From the NCBI GenBank assembly GCA_013368375.1, contig JAACJP010000016.1, forward strand, positions 496,001-560,000: a DNA stretch of 64,000 nucleotides. Reading direction: 5' to 3'. Both the position numbers and the translations under genes were made by a program. The notes beneath the pieces are model-generated. The model saw nothing but the letters and a program-made list of their open reading frames with translations, was not told where the DNA came from and made no database searches. Below, one piece after another: positions 11,501 to 22,611 of this stretch. Positions within the stretch are counted from its first letter, which is position 1; each line of letters starts with the position of its first letter. Source of the DNA: Tricholomella constricta. Taxonomy: Eukaryota; Basidiomycota; Agaricomycetes; Agaricales; Lyophyllaceae.

Positions 11501-12588
11501 TGAATGTCGTGGATTCAGTTGGAAAGCGCGCGCACTTCATCGCGTCGCACACGACTTGTTCGGCCCTGGGAGCTGCGAACCTCTACCGTCGCCACGTCTG
11601 GAAGCTGCACGGTCTCCCCGACGCATTCGTCTCCGATCGAGGTCCACAGTTCATCGCCGAGTTCACGCGCGAACTGTACAGATTCCTGGGTATCAAGCTG
11701 TCGGCCTCGACGGCGTACCACCCACAGACCGACGGACAGACAGAGCGTATCAACCAGGAACTGGAACAGTTCTTGCGAGTCTTCTGCAATGAGCGCCAGA
11801 ACGATTGGGAGGACCTCCTGCCCGACGCCGAATTCAGTTACAACAACCATGTACATTCGGCGACGCAGCAGACCCCCTTCCTGCTTGACACTGGTCGGCA
11901 TCCGCGCATGGGCTTTGAGCCGCGTCGGGGCGCTTCCAAGAACGAGTCAGCAGACGAGTTCGTGGAGCGCATGAAGGAAGCACAGGAGGAAGCCAAGGCA
12001 GCGCTTTCAAAGGCCAAAGACGACATGGAGCGGTATTACAACCAGCGGCACGCCCCAACGCCCGACTACCAGCCTGGCGACAAGGTATACTTGGACGCGA
12101 CCGACATTTCTACGACCCGACCGTCTAAGAAGTTGTCGCATCGCTACCTTGGCCCTTTCGTCGTGCAAAGGCGAGTCGGCCCGCTGGCATACCGCCTCCT
12201 GCTGCCTCAGTCCATGAAGCGCATCCACCCAGTCTTCCACGTCGTGAAGCTCATCCCCGCCATTGCTGATCCGATCGAAGGTCGTCGATCCGATCCCCCT
12301 CCGCCCCCCGACATAATCGACGACGAACCCCATTACGAAGTTGAAAAGATCCTCGATAGCCGAACCTTCCGCAAAAAACTACAGTACAAGGTCCTGTGGA
12401 AGGGCTATGGTTACGAAGAAGCTTCTTGGGAACCTCGCGAAAATGTCGCCGCCCCCGATCTGGTACGCAAATTTCACCGCGACAACCCCGACGCCCCACA
12501 CCACATTCGTGGCATCTTCACTCTATCCCCCGCCATCTTCGCCACCGTCACCCCGCACCGAGTCGTTGCGATTCAAAAGGGGGGGTGA
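8569..12588 (+). CDS. pol: Element A Pol polyprotein (protease, RT, RNase H, integrase, chromodomain)
   Basis: 1,339 codons from the first near-cognate codon (GTG); the frame is really entered by -1 slippage at 8548-8554, since no ATG lies at its start. Domains: retropepsin DSGATG at residue 106; RT with YLDD at about 519-522; RNase H first Asp in EADSS at about 668; integrase HHCC (QHHDSKVAGH..CDMC) from about 890; catalytic D963, D1023 and E1059 (35 residues between the last two); GPF module LGPF near 1193; chromodomain about 1256-1305 (YEVEKIL, WKGYGYEEASWEP). It makes cDNA and integrates it; the chromodomain would steer insertion to marked chromatin. The reading frame is intact. The stop abuts the 3' LTR. 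Confidence 0.95.
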   Translation: MERTPPLSSRNRFAPLSVEYANTPNIAAIPTSEPTDKDVQNPSDPTTPIAVAKPIAPSRRGLPRWEKRLPSRFIAAASPCPRSLWLNVELETTDTQESHAVTALVDSGATGSFLNVAFVEKHKLTTKVLSRPSPVYNVDGTLNEGGSVSCIVEAVLRYNGHTERAVFGVTQLGKQDMILGFNWLKNHNPEIDWETKEVKMSRCPTQCGTCKDEVKADRRARTKVRAAIRACRADGIPMTEPDLRAPTNPYVEDDSDEEEFLPYTPVLEEPDPESDDFLVETFLSGDRIFATAIHPTPTAEHIRASQTTSQRLAEAHAANSVPRTFRDAVPTHLHDFEDVFSKVAFDELPECKQWDHAIELELGASPTGTKVYPLSPAEQVELDAFLKENLETGRIRPSKSPMASPVFFIKKKDGSLRLVQDYRTLNALTVKNRYPLPLISELVNNLRGARYFTKLDVRWGYNNVRIKEGDEWKAAFRTNRGLFEPLVMFFGLTNSPATFQTMMNDIFRDLIAEGVVCVYLDDILIYTKTLEEHHRVTRLVLDRLREHQLFLKPEKCEFEQTKIEYLGLIISQGQAEMDPVKVAGVLEWPAPKNKKEVQAFLGFTNFYRRFIQDFSHHARPLFDLTGKDVAWRWGESEQSAFALLKSAITSGPVLMFPDDDRPYRIEADSSDFATGAVLSQESPSDGKWHPVAFYSKSLNAVERNYEIHDKEMLAIIRSLEEWRHFVEGAKHKVEIWTDHKNLEYFLTAKKLNRRQARWSLYLANFDFALHHRPGRSMGKPDALSRRPDHGDGSADNANIVLLKPEFFAVRATEGLALVGEEDDVLKAIRKGNRDGAQEDAVAKAAQLVKASKIAGRSLRFGEWGEEGGLLTFRGRIYVPNVPDLRRRIVEQHHDSKVAGHPGRWKTLELVSRNYWWPQMSRFIGSYTSTCDMCLRTKPRRQLPVGQLQPLPIPEGRWNVVSVDFITELPESNGHDAIMNVVDSVGKRAHFIASHTTCSALGAANLYRRHVWKLHGLPDAFVSDRGPQFIAEFTRELYRFLGIKLSASTAYHPQTDGQTERINQELEQFLRVFCNERQNDWEDLLPDAEFSYNNHVHSATQQTPFLLDTGRHPRMGFEPRRGASKNESADEFVERMKEAQEEAKAALSKAKDDMERYYNQRHAPTPDYQPGDKVYLDATDISTTRPSKKLSHRYLGPFVVQRRVGPLAYRLLLPQSMKRIHPVFHVVKLIPAIADPIEGRRSDPPPPPDIIDDEPHYEVEKILDSRTFRKKLQYKVLWKGYGYEEASWEPRENVAAPDLVRKFHRDNPDAPHHIRGIFTLSPAIFATVTPHRVVAIQKGG
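12575..12588 (+). other. Polypurine tract (element A)
   Basis: AAAAGGGGGGGTGA directly before the 3' LTR, overlapping the pol stop. Primer site for plus-strand DNA synthesis. C has the same tract, and E has the same GGGGGGGTGA at the same place. Confidence 0.85.
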
Positions 12589-13085
12589 TGTTAGGGGAAC
12601 ACCTGTTTGGTGATCACGTGACCATCCGATTCCTCGGACGAGCACGTGACCGACCGCTCCCCAGATGATCGCGATCCCGACCCCGACGCTCCGCCCCAAG
12701 CATCGGTGTACATACTTATAACTTCCTGTCGTTACTTCCCCTTCCAGCGCGCGCCCGATCCCGATTCCCGACATCCCGACGTCGGTCACCCGACCTCGTG
12801 CGCCTGCACCCTGAGCCACGAGGATCGGACAGCGTCGGGAACGTGTACATACACGCGCCGCTGCCCATCCGTTATCATTTACGTACCATACACCCCAGAG
12901 AGCCGGCCCTCAAGTAGTTACTCGTATATAGTCATCCTCCTGACATGGGGGAATCCTTTACTCTATTCTCATTGGATTCCCCTCTGCCAGGTAGGTCTAC
13001 TTACGTTCTCTCTAATCGTACATAATATAACATTGGATTCCCCTCTGCCAGCACGACTAAGCTCTGCGCTGAGGTCGCCCTAACA
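12589..13085 (+). repeat. Element A 3' LTR
   Basis: 497 bp, identical by reading to 6777-7273, followed by the duplicated GTCAG. Confidence 0.95.
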
Positions 13086-13435
13086 GTCAGGAGGACGACT
13101 ATATATGAGTAAGATATGTGAGGGCCAGCTCTCTGGGGTGTATGGTACGTAAATGATAATGGATGGGCAGCGGCGCGTGTATGTACATGTTCCCGACGCT
13201 GTCCGATCCTCGTGGCTCAGGGTGCGGGCACGAGGTCGGACGACCGACATCGGGATGTTGGTCGTCGGGATCGGGCGCGCGCTGGAAGGAGGAGTAATGA
13301 CAGGGAGGTATAAGTATGTACACCAACACTTGGGGCAGAGCGTCGGGGTCGGGATCGCAATCGGTCGGTAGCGATTGCACGGGTCGGGGGACAGTCGGTG
13401 AGCATCGGAGGGCGCGAAAGGGAGTTCCCCTAACA
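13086..13435 (-). repeat. Element B 5' LTR, part 1
   Basis: On the minus strand it starts TGTTAGGGG at 13435 and runs to the element A insertion point. Diverged from the A LTR by many substitutions. Bases 13086-13090 are the duplicated target GTCAG. Confidence 0.9.
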
Positions 13436-14799
13436 GGATGTCCATATAAGCCCACTTCCTGGAAGCTACAACACCCCTGAGAATACATCTCAATTTAAAA
13501 TTTTGTTTATCTTTTTCTTCTTTTTTCTTTTTCTTTCAATTTCTTCAACCATTTTTTCTTTTTTTTCCCTTGCTACTCATGCATAAGGTATATTGTATGT
13601 ACCAGAGTTACTTTTGTAAAGTATCACATACAAGTTTAAACAAGAGGAAGGTTGAGTTTCAATGTTTTTTCCTATGGTTATATAAGTGTAGTCAAGCATC
13701 AGAAAACTATTTACAAGGTCCTAGAAAACTGCACAAAATATTATTTTTGACAGCATATTCCAGTCAAGGGAGATGTCAGGGAGTCAAGCTGTAGCTGTTG
13801 TAGTGCTTTGAAGTGTTTTACATTGCCTTATTAAAATCCCAAAAGACCATCCGGCATGCCTGACCTAAAGGAGTAATCATTGATAGCATCAGAATACAGA
13901 ACCAAACATCATCACTGATTATCAAAATTGATCCAACATTTTCCACACTGCGCTCTAGATTGGAGTAATAAGACCAGACCAAGTCCTATAAATATAACTT
14001 GGAACAGCATCGAGGAATGTCTGTTGAACTCTCGACTCAGTCATCATCGGTTTTTTCCGAGCTGCTACGATCGATCAGTGACTGCTTCACGTCTATTATA
14101 GAGCTTCTTCCTTGGTTCCAGACTTGGAGGCTGCTTTCGTGAGTGTTCGAAGTGCCTCCCTTGACAGATTCTCACCGATGGAAGCTGCAGTCAATTGTTA
14201 ATTGTCATTATTGCCAATGCCATGTGCGTTCGATCCCTCTCGCGTCATCGTATCTTTGTGATCAGTTCAGAATCAGAATGAATATACGTTCTAGCATATT
14301 CTTCCTGCACGAGAGGAGTTTGCATCAACGTCCACATTTCGTCAATCTGATCTCGCCTCTTTACCCGAGTTTCTCTTGTTCCATCAACACAAACCGCTCT
14401 TATGGTCCAGTACATCCTTTTTCTCAATTTCCAAACTATTGACCATTGAGGCGACTACGGTCAAAAAACACAACCCTTCTTAGTGAGGAGCACGACGACC
14501 CCTGGAGTCGCATCCTTCACAGTGTTTCATCATTTACTGGCGCATGCATTTAATGATCCCGTTTCCCCGCGCAGGTCCCTTTCCAGCTGTCCTTCCGCTC
14601 TTCAGCGTCAGAGGGAATATCATGTATTCGTAAGGGTCACATCATGGAAGGATCATGTTCTGTGGCTCCGGGAGAAGCGGACGTCTATGACAGTGATCAC
14701 TCATGAGCAGATCGTGTATTGCATTGTCATCGTGGATTTTTAAAAAACATTACAGACAGAGACACGGCGAATTCTCAAGGCGACTTCAGTGTATTTCAG
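13436..14799. other. Intergenic, no gene recognised
   Basis: Opens with a pyrimidine-rich TTTTCTTC tract at about 13,496-13,570, then AT-rich sequence. Short ORFs (for example 14,143-14,442) show no recognisable domain or splice support. Confidence 0.5.
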
Positions 14800-16470
14800 T
14801 CATGTCTGGTAAAAATGGTCAGTTGAAGTATTGACGAGCGGCTCCATGAAATGTACTGACTCAAAACTCCTAGGAGTCCCTTCGGCTTCGCGAAAAGTCC
14901 TCGGCTCCATTTCGATGTCCTGAGACAACTTGCCCTTGCTGTGGAGAGCGCTGACGGGGAGGAAGGTTTTTGTGCCCCATGTTAAAACCAGCTGCTTGTA
15001 ACTTTCTCGTTTGAGGTTTAGTGTGATCCGGTTGACCATAATGGCCGATATCCTAGCGTGCGTTTCAGTCAGCAGTTGAAGCCAGGCTATTGGAATGCGT
15101 ACACCATCGCCGGCCTGGTTGATCAATGAGAATTGATAAAGCACTCGGGATGTTAAACCACTTACTGATTGTGTATGTTTTTCAACCCGGGCTGAAAAGT
15201 GTGAAAATATTGAACATAATAAGTTGGCGTGGAGTCCTTACCCGCGCATAACGTGCCACAAGAAGAAACACAAGGTTTGAGGAGAAGAGAACAAAAAAGT
15301 AGAGGACGCCATCACGCCGGATGATCGTCGTCACAGGGGCCAGGCTTTGGGTGTTCATTTCTCTTCTCCTAACTGCGATTCCAAAAATAATTCCGATGAA
15401 TGCAAGGCCGTCGAAACTAAGACAGAGACATAGAAACGCTTCGGCCCACGGAACCCTAGGAAGTTAAGTATGTCAATTGACGCGGGGAGCAGTCCCAAGA
15501 CCCATACAATGCTGGAGATACTATAAAAATGCAAACTGTGAGTGACCCAAAGTCAGCACATTTTCGATCGCTTGAAAATTCTTATTCTTACCGTGATATG
15601 GATCTGTGGTTGGAAGAGTCGGTAGCGCCGGTGCGACATCACGGGATAAGAGAAAAGCAAGATGGGTGGTCCCTTTCGAGGCTTGAACTATTACATACAT
15701 AATAAGTGCCCACTGCCACAGGATAATGACTCCAGCAACAAAGAGAACAGCCTTGTTCCTCTTTAAAAGAGCATAGACTCTAAAACACAAGTTAAGGCAG
15801 AATCACGAGTGAGCAACTTGAACGAACCGCAACGTCATAAATAGCTCCGCGATGGTCGTCAAGATCGCCGTTCCTAGAGGTTCAAGCGATTCATAGCGGG
15901 CGCAGCTGAAAACGACATGTAAAAGAGCCGTAAATTGTCAAGATAAGCGACTTACATCTGTGGGGAATATTTGAATTTATAATCTGAAGTAAAACAGAAA
16001 ATGAACATGTTTGATTCACCTCGGGAGTCCAGGAATCTAGAAAATACGCTAATGCCATGCTAAAGCTCTAGTCTTCCCCTTTGCGTGACATGTACCTCAC
16101 TCACCCGAAAGTGATATGACGATGAAAGTGGGACACAGATACCGGTTCTGATAAAGTGTGAGCTCCAGTCGATAAATTCTGTCGGCCTTGCGATGATGAC
16201 GAGAACGCACCAGTATGAAAAGCCAGAAAACTGTAAATAACACCAGAGTCATTCAAAGGGTAAATGAACAGTAAACATGACGGATACCTGGCGATTTCTT
16301 CCCCTTCCATGCGTATTCAATCTAAGGATGTCATCGACCCAGAGCAGCCTATCTTCGCGCCAGTGCCTTACCTCATCATCTAGAGTCAACGCGTAGTCGT
16401 AGAGCCACAAGAATGACACCGCTACCCAGTAAAGCTGAAGTACAATCGATCGAACCTCTGAAGCCGTCAA
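14800..16470 (-). CDS. DUF6533-type multi-pass membrane protein, multi-exon
   Basis: Minus-strand exons assemble into a basidiomycete DUF6533-like membrane protein. The N-terminal part reads YWVAVSFLWLYDYALTLDDE, joined over a GTAAGG..TTAG intron to IEYAWKGKK, the usual family signature. Later exons give ESLEPLGTAILTTIAELFMTLR, then VYALLKRNKAVLF with a hydrophobic helix, then TIIRRDGVLYFFVLFSSNL, and a C-terminal tail at 15,144-14,800. Six or seven transmembrane helices are expected. The start codon is unresolved: no ATG opens the first recognised exon, and the first base given is only the open-frame limit. Function in this family is unknown; a receptor-like role is often guessed. Exon borders are approximate. 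Confidence 0.6.
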
Positions 16471-16975
16471 GTGGGCCTGGGTCGTACCTTCAACGCAAAT
16501 CTAACATACGCGTGAGCTGGGAGGAAAAGTCGACCAGAAAAAAAGATATTACAAGTCTTGACCCAAGGAGACAATGGAATGAGTAAGCTGTTCGGAAAGC
16601 TCGGCCATTTCAATCGCATGTAATGGTTGAAGATGATGCGCTCCACAAGGATGTCTGTTTTATGGCCTGTAGTGTGTTCTTTATGCGTGGTCATCACGAG
16701 ATCCTAGAACACCCTGAAGTCTGTCGTGCGATGCACGAAAATGATCATCAAATGATCCTGAATCGAGTGGCACACGTTTCGCTCTGCGCAGTGCGACACT
16801 CGTGAACAAGCAGAGACCTGATGATGATTTTTGAAACGAGCACAGGGCCTTAACTTTTGTCAAGATGCCTATGAAGTGGAGTACATTCTTTTTCAATCAC
16901 TGCTTCTGTTCGCTCAAACTCCGGGTGCAGTGTCATCAAAATGGTGGAGCCTTTGACCGTTGTTGAATGATACCA

Positions 16976-17565
16976 CCTGCTGCAAATATGGAAGGGTTTT
17001 TGGTGCGTAGCATACGCAGGTTAAGTCGAGAAGCACAACACAGTATGGAAAAGACCGACCGAGCTAACAGCAAAAAGCAGAGGGCACATTGTCCACGCCC
17101 GCTCCACAGATACTTCCAGATCTCCCACCCAGAATTACCTGTGTTTATCGCATAGTTGCGAAATTTCGGGAACAACAGACGAGGATGATCAAGACTCGAG
17201 GAAGATGATCTAGTCGTTCTATCCGCACAGCCAAGAATACCTGCATATCTGGATCTAGAGAAGTTGGAAAGGAACAAAACCAAAGAAAGACCAACCAACA
17301 TCTAACGCTCTGTCCATAAATGAATGATTGTTCAGGATTTCTGAAAGCAGAGAGGGATACCTGTGCCACCGCGAAGCGAGGACTATCCCTGGATTGATCC
17401 TTCTCCTTGTGTGCGGTAAGATGATCAAAAACCCTGGGAATGAAGCAGGACTGCCTGCTCTGATAGTCAAGGCTCTCACAATACAGTCTTCACTTGATGC
17501 TCTTGCCCGTCATGCGTCGCGGTTATGTGGAGGGCACACATGAAGCCCATTTACGCGTGTAGCCA
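16976..17565. repeat. Diverged tandem duplication, unit 1
   Basis: About 590 bp matching the next unit (17,578-18,140) in the same order: GGTTTTTGG-type start, a shared CATAGTTGCGAAATTTCGGG block, a shared ATGATCAAGACTCGAGGAAG block, and a common end near CATGAAGCCCATTTACG. Short minus-strand hydrophobic ORFs lie inside but no gene can be supported. Confidence 0.6.
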
Positions 17566-17577
17566 GCTTCCAGGTTG

Positions 17578-18140
17578 TGCATGCTGCAAACATGTAAGCG
17601 TTTTTTATGCGTAGCATCTGCAGAGTTAGCTACTAGTAAGAAGCACATCATAGTCGAAGCGAAAGGACCCACCGAACTAACTGCAAAAAGAAAGGAGAAT
17701 ATTTCCCACACCCGCTTCACAGATATCACGTCTTCCACCCAAGATTACCTACGCTTATCGTATAGTTGCGAAATTTCGGGACAGGCGGGAGCGCGAACAG
17801 TTGAGAATGATCAAGACTCGAGGAAGATGATCTGGTAGTTCGATCCGCACAGCCGGAATACCTGCAGTTGAGGAGCAACAAAACCAAAGAACACTAACCA
17901 ACACCTAGCGCTCTGTCCATTGAAGGAAGAAATGTCAGGGTTTCTAAAGCAGGGAAGGATACCTGTGCTCACACCGCAAATTGATCCTTCTCCTTAGATG
18001 ATCAAAAACCCTGGGAATGAAGCACGATGGTCAAGGTTCCTCAGAACACAGTACAGTCTTCACTTGATGTCCATGTCCATCATGCGTCGCCGTCAGTCGA
18101 AGGCACACATGGAGCCCATTTACGTGTGTAGCCATAGCCA
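17578..18140. repeat. Diverged tandem duplication, unit 2
   Basis: Direct repeat of 16,976-17,565 with many substitutions and indels (for example TATAGTTGCGAAATTTCGGG at about 17,761-17,780). Lies between the DUF6533 gene and the O-methyltransferase; probably a local duplication of decayed coding sequence. Confidence 0.6.
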
Positions 18141-18913
18141 GCCTCCAGGTTGATGTGAAAAGCGTTGTGGAACAGATAATTATTAAGTGACCGGTAGCCG
18201 AAGATCCTTGATTTATAATTAGTTCAACTCCCGAAATCACTTTTCCATTCAACGTCCACTTTTGAAATCTGCAGATTTGAGCTCGAGTGTTCGGTGGCAG
18301 GTTTTACGAAATATATGACTTGTGGATAAGGACTCTCATTAGCGTATCGGGGCGAAGCAGTCAATGGCTGCCTCGGTTGGTTTTATCCCGCAGTTACTGA
18401 GAACGCTTCATCCGTTGCTTCCTGTACCATTACTGTGGGGCATGGGATCTATTTGTGAGTTCAGTTGAGTCAATTCCTCTGGAAATCTTCACAGTATCGT
18501 AAAGCAGTCCCTATTCAGCCTATGTAGCGGCACCGCCTCGCGCTTCCACCCTTAAACGAGAGTAATCGATCTTTCGATAGATCTTTCTTCACGGAGTGGA
18601 TGCACCTGTAATCATACGTAACGCGATGGAACATGCGATTACGAGGTCTTCGTCGACTTTTATAGATGCCGAATGTTCTTCGAGGAGGTTGTGTTCAACA
18701 GATGTTTTGGAGTATGTTATTTCTGACAAGTCTCATCATGGAGTTCCTCACTATCGTCCGATGCCTGTGAAGGTCCCTCTTGACTCGGATGTATCAGGCT
18801 TCCTCTGTCAGAATTCGAACATGTTCCGAAACCATCCATCTGGGTTCGATGTAGTCGTAGTTCTACTCTCATCGCAATTCTTGGTTGTTGGGTGTGCAGC
18901 CTAAATATCTAGG
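18141..18913. other. Upstream region of the O-methyltransferase
   Basis: No gene supported. The ORF at 18,596-18,904 has no recognisable domain. Probably holds promoter sequence for the downstream gene. Confidence 0.4.
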
Positions 18914-18920
18914 TATATAA
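18914..18920 (+). promoter_or_regulatory. TATA box of the O-methyltransferase
   Basis: TATATAA about 80 bp upstream of the ATG at 18,998, followed by a C/T-rich leader, as usual for a basidiomycete core promoter. Confidence 0.55.
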
Positions 18921-18997
18921 ACCCTCCATCCCATCATCGAGAGACTTCATTCCCCAATTCCCCAAAACCACTTTTATCTTCACAATCATCACCAACC

Positions 18998-20927
18998 ATG
19001 AGCTCCTCCCCAATCCGCAACCTGCTGAACCTCCTCACCGACTCTGTCAACAAGCTCGAGACGGCCTGCAACGCTTCAGGATGTCCCATCCCTGATTTGT
19101 ACGCATCGTTCAATCCCGCCTCCGAGGCCTTTCGCGCCGATCCCATCGCGGCCGAAGCTGCGAGCATCATATGTGCCGCCGCCCTGCAGATGGAGGCCAT
19201 CTTGACGCCTCCGAACGTGTCGTTGTATCATATCGTCTCTGGTGTACGGTTCCATTTAACTTTATTTTACCATATCGCTCATTTGGCTAATTGTTTAGCA
19301 TTGCAAATCGGCGGCACTTCGTGTTTGCCTGGAGTCTAACGTCACTGAGATCCTACGCGAAGCAGGACCAGGGGTGTGTCCTTTTTTTCTACATGCTGCC
19401 TTTGACCCTTGCTTAGGTTAGTATAATAGGGCATCCACGTCAACGACATCGCTTGCAAGAATAAGCAGGATCCCCGCAAGCTAGGTACCTCAACCCTGCG
19501 CTATGCGATGTATGATTATTCATTTCTTCCCTTTGATTTCCAGGTCGCTTCATACGGTATCTCGCCACTCACCACATCTACCGCGAGGTAGAACCCAACG
19601 TCTTTGCCAACACTCGAATCTCGAGCATGATGGACACACTGAAGCCTAGCAAAGAGATCATTGATCAGTGAGTACCCCAAGAGCTGTCCATGTACCACCG
19701 GGTCCTCAACTCTGGATAAGCCCTGAAACGAAGCATGAAAACACTCCTGGACTCGCTGCGTTGGCTTCTCATCAGTACGTTCTTTGATTGTATCGGATAA
19801 TACATTTTCGGACGCTGATTATGACTTCAGCCTCGATGAAGCCTTTAAAGCCTCCGCTGTGGTCTGGGAAACACTGACAGACCCAGCGACGGCATATTCT
19901 GGCGATCCAAGGGCAGCACCGGTTTCTAGAGCTTTTGGCATTCAAGATTCTTTCTGGGATCTCCTGGGCCGTGACAAACCCAGAGCTAGGCGCTTTAACA
20001 TTGGAATGCAAGGTGTCCAGGCTTTGGAGCCTGTTGATGCGATTCTGGAAGGTGTGTATATACATCGCGCGGAGTCACTATTTCTGACTGACCGAGACTG
20101 TTTGTGTCATAAATAGCGTATGACTGGAAAGAGCTTCCGGGTGGATCGGTGGTCGTCGATGTTGGCGGCGGTGTTGGTACAGCATCTCTTGTATTGGCGC
20201 GAGAGTTCCCCGACCTGGAGATCGTCGTTCAAGACCTCCCTGGCGTTATAGACGATGCGAAGAAGGTGAGTTGGACTAGGTCCACGTTACATCGATGCAC
20301 TTTCTGAGGTCACTACCAAAACAGTTATGGGCGACCACCATGCCCAATCGTAAAGTCACGCTTGAAGGTGCGTTTCTTCGTTGATTCGTTGAAATTCAGA
20401 TTCAGATGCATCGATTTATGCTTTCCTCGCAGTCCAGGACTTTTTCAATCCGCAGCCGACTAAGCGCAGTGTATCTGTCTTTCTACTCAAACAGGTTACA
20501 CATGACTGGTCCGACGAATACTGTGTCAAGTTCCTCACTCAGCTCCGTGCCGCCGCCCAACCGGACACAAAGCTCATTATCGTCGACAGCATCGTTCCCT
20601 TCGCCTGCCGTGACACAAGTGGCGACGATAATCGAGGTATCCCAGGTGCAGTCCCTCGTGAGGCCCCTGCACCATTGCTAGCAAACTACGGCGCCGTCAA
20701 TGAGATGGCCTACAACGCTGACATTGCCGTTCGTTTGTTGTTTTCTTGGCATTACACTTTGAACTGATGAAAGGGACCGCGCTTAGATGTTCCTCTTCTT
20801 CAATTCGCAGGAGCGTAACATTCGCCACATCGACGACCTCCTTCTTAGTGCTGGTTGGAATCTTCGCATGGTCAGGCGTCAGAAGGGGGGCTCGCACCTC
20901 CATTCCATCGAGGCAACGCCCGTCTGA
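18998..20927 (+). CDS. SAM-dependent O-methyltransferase (COMT-type), 10 exons
   Basis: Exons 18998-19243, 19299-19373, 19430-19484, 19544-19667, 19721-19774, 19831-20051, 20117-20265, 20325-20367, 20433-20728 and 20787-20927 join in frame to 1,404 nt (467 aa plus TGA), with GT..AG introns of about 45-65 bp apart from one of about 155 bp. The N-terminal helical dimerisation-type region is followed by the glycine-rich SAM motif VVDVGGGVGT (about residue 270), VVQDLPGVIDDA, and ADI-type loops. The probable catalytic His lies in THDWSDEYC (about 348) and a Glu in VNEMAYN (about 412). It should transfer a methyl group from SAM to a hydroxyl of a phenolic or polyketide-like substrate in the cytosol; the substrate cannot be told. 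No other pathway genes are adjacent. Reading frame is intact, so it is probably functional. Confidence 0.88.
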
Positions 20928-22611
20928 TCTTTTCGCGAGCGCGATATGACGTATCACATACGGGTGGAGTCATATTTTAGACTTTTTAGTTTCATCGTTG
21001 TACTAGACCTTGCCTTATCAAATGTGGTGCATGTGCTGAGTCCTTTTTATTGTTATTGACGAGGAGTCAGCCCATACTGTCAATTTTATGCATTATTCAA
21101 TGCTAATCAGTGTTGAACTCAGATGCATAATGCATGATCCAAGGGAGCCTACCGTGGGTGGTATGTCCCCGCACTTTGCACCAATAACACTGGAGATGGG
21201 CAATCCCTGCCAAACGAATGTTTGATTGTCTTTGTTTGTTATGGCGGCCGCTCACTGTAAATTGCACCTCTGCGCGCCGACGAACTTTTCTCCTTACATG
21301 ACTCATTTCACATGAACTTTGGGAGGGACAGTTTCACGGATATACTTGATCTTTCTTTTGTTCGGAGGGATTTCTAATGGCTTGATTATTTGTTCAGTTA
21401 CATCTTTCAGTTCAAGTAGTTTTTGGAAATTTGAAAAAGTGTCCGAACAATCGACGGAAATGCTTGATCAAATGAAAATACCGTCGAAATCGAGATGCTT
21501 AAAGGTTTGAGTGAGGATAGGATGTTCGAACTTCGCAGATGCACCAAATTAACGCGACGCGTGTGTGACACTGTGTGACAGGTCGCGCCTTTCTGCTCCC
21601 TCATCAGCAAATTGGCCTGGGTCTTGCAAGGGGTCTATGACTTCCTTAAATAGCCTTACAAACAGTATAATTGATCGCAATCCGCTCATAATCTGTAAAA
21701 TCTAATAAAGGTGATTATGGTTGGATGGCAGTCCTTACGATCTGAATGCAATTTGACTACAACCGTAGCAATGATTGCTCAATCTTGCAATATGAGCAAC
21801 TGTTGTAGACCTTATTGTGGATTAGAAGGTGGATGTGACCACATTACAACAGCTTACAGGACAGAAGTATTTTCCTTTTGACTCTACACTCAGTTGGACC
21901 ACGAGGTGCAGCATAAAAATATATCAAGTATTGGAAGTAAGATACATGGGACAGCCGGTGAAACCGTAGACGAGGAATCGGCCTTGAGCACCATGACACA
22001 GCTAAATAAGGGGTGAGGGATGGATTGGGGCGAAGGGGTCCGAGAAGTGGGGTCCGAGGTGCATTGTCAGGTATAGCCTGTGGCTTTGCATTAGTTATAC
22101 TCAGCACAGATAAGAGAATTTACTTACTGCATTACAGAAACAGCCGAAGACCTAGACAAAGAGGAAACCTGTCAATGAATAATGAGGATAACATACAGGA
22201 GGAAGGGGACAAATGGGTAAGAGATGACAAAAGAGGTGCCTGTGCCCAACATAGGGTGCCCACAGACTAGGCAGTGGTACAGATACCACAGGCATAACCG
22301 AGGAGAACATTCTCCACAAAAACTGTTGCACCGAGCTTGGGGGGGAAGTCGAAGTGCTCGCAAATTTGTGACGTGGCAATGGTGATAAAATTAAAGCGGA
22401 GCTTGAAACGACTTTGCTCTGCAATTCTAGTCTCGGATTAACCGACGTGTTCCTCTTAATGCATTGGTTTCCCTGGCTCATTTTTTGTCACCGGGGGTTT
22501 GAATAGGGTTTGAAGACCTTCTAAGATGATTTTTCAGAAATGCTGTTGTATAGTCAATTCACAATTGACATACAACTCGGTCACAATCACCACAATCTGT
22601 TGCAGAGATTG
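20928..22611. other. Intergenic, no gene recognised
   Basis: AT-rich; short ORFs on both strands lack domains or splice context. Ends at the GATTG target duplication of element C (22,607-22,611). Confidence 0.5.

Larger units (their letters stand above)
6777..13085 (+). mobile_element. Chromovirus A: Ty3/gypsy LTR retrotransposon, identical LTRs, broken gag, intact pol
   Basis: A 6.3-kb element bounded by 497-bp LTRs (TGTTAGGGG..CCTAACA) that I could not distinguish by reading. A 5-bp duplication GTCAG lies at 6772-6776 and 13086-13090. It inserted into the 5' LTR of the older minus-strand element B. Order: LTR, self-priming-type PBS, gag, -1 frameshift site, pol (PR, RT, RNase H, INT, chromodomain), polypurine tract, LTR. 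Identical LTRs mean very recent insertion, yet gag carries a nonsense codon and a frameshifting deletion, so its last jump probably used Gag supplied in trans (inference). Confidence 0.95.
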
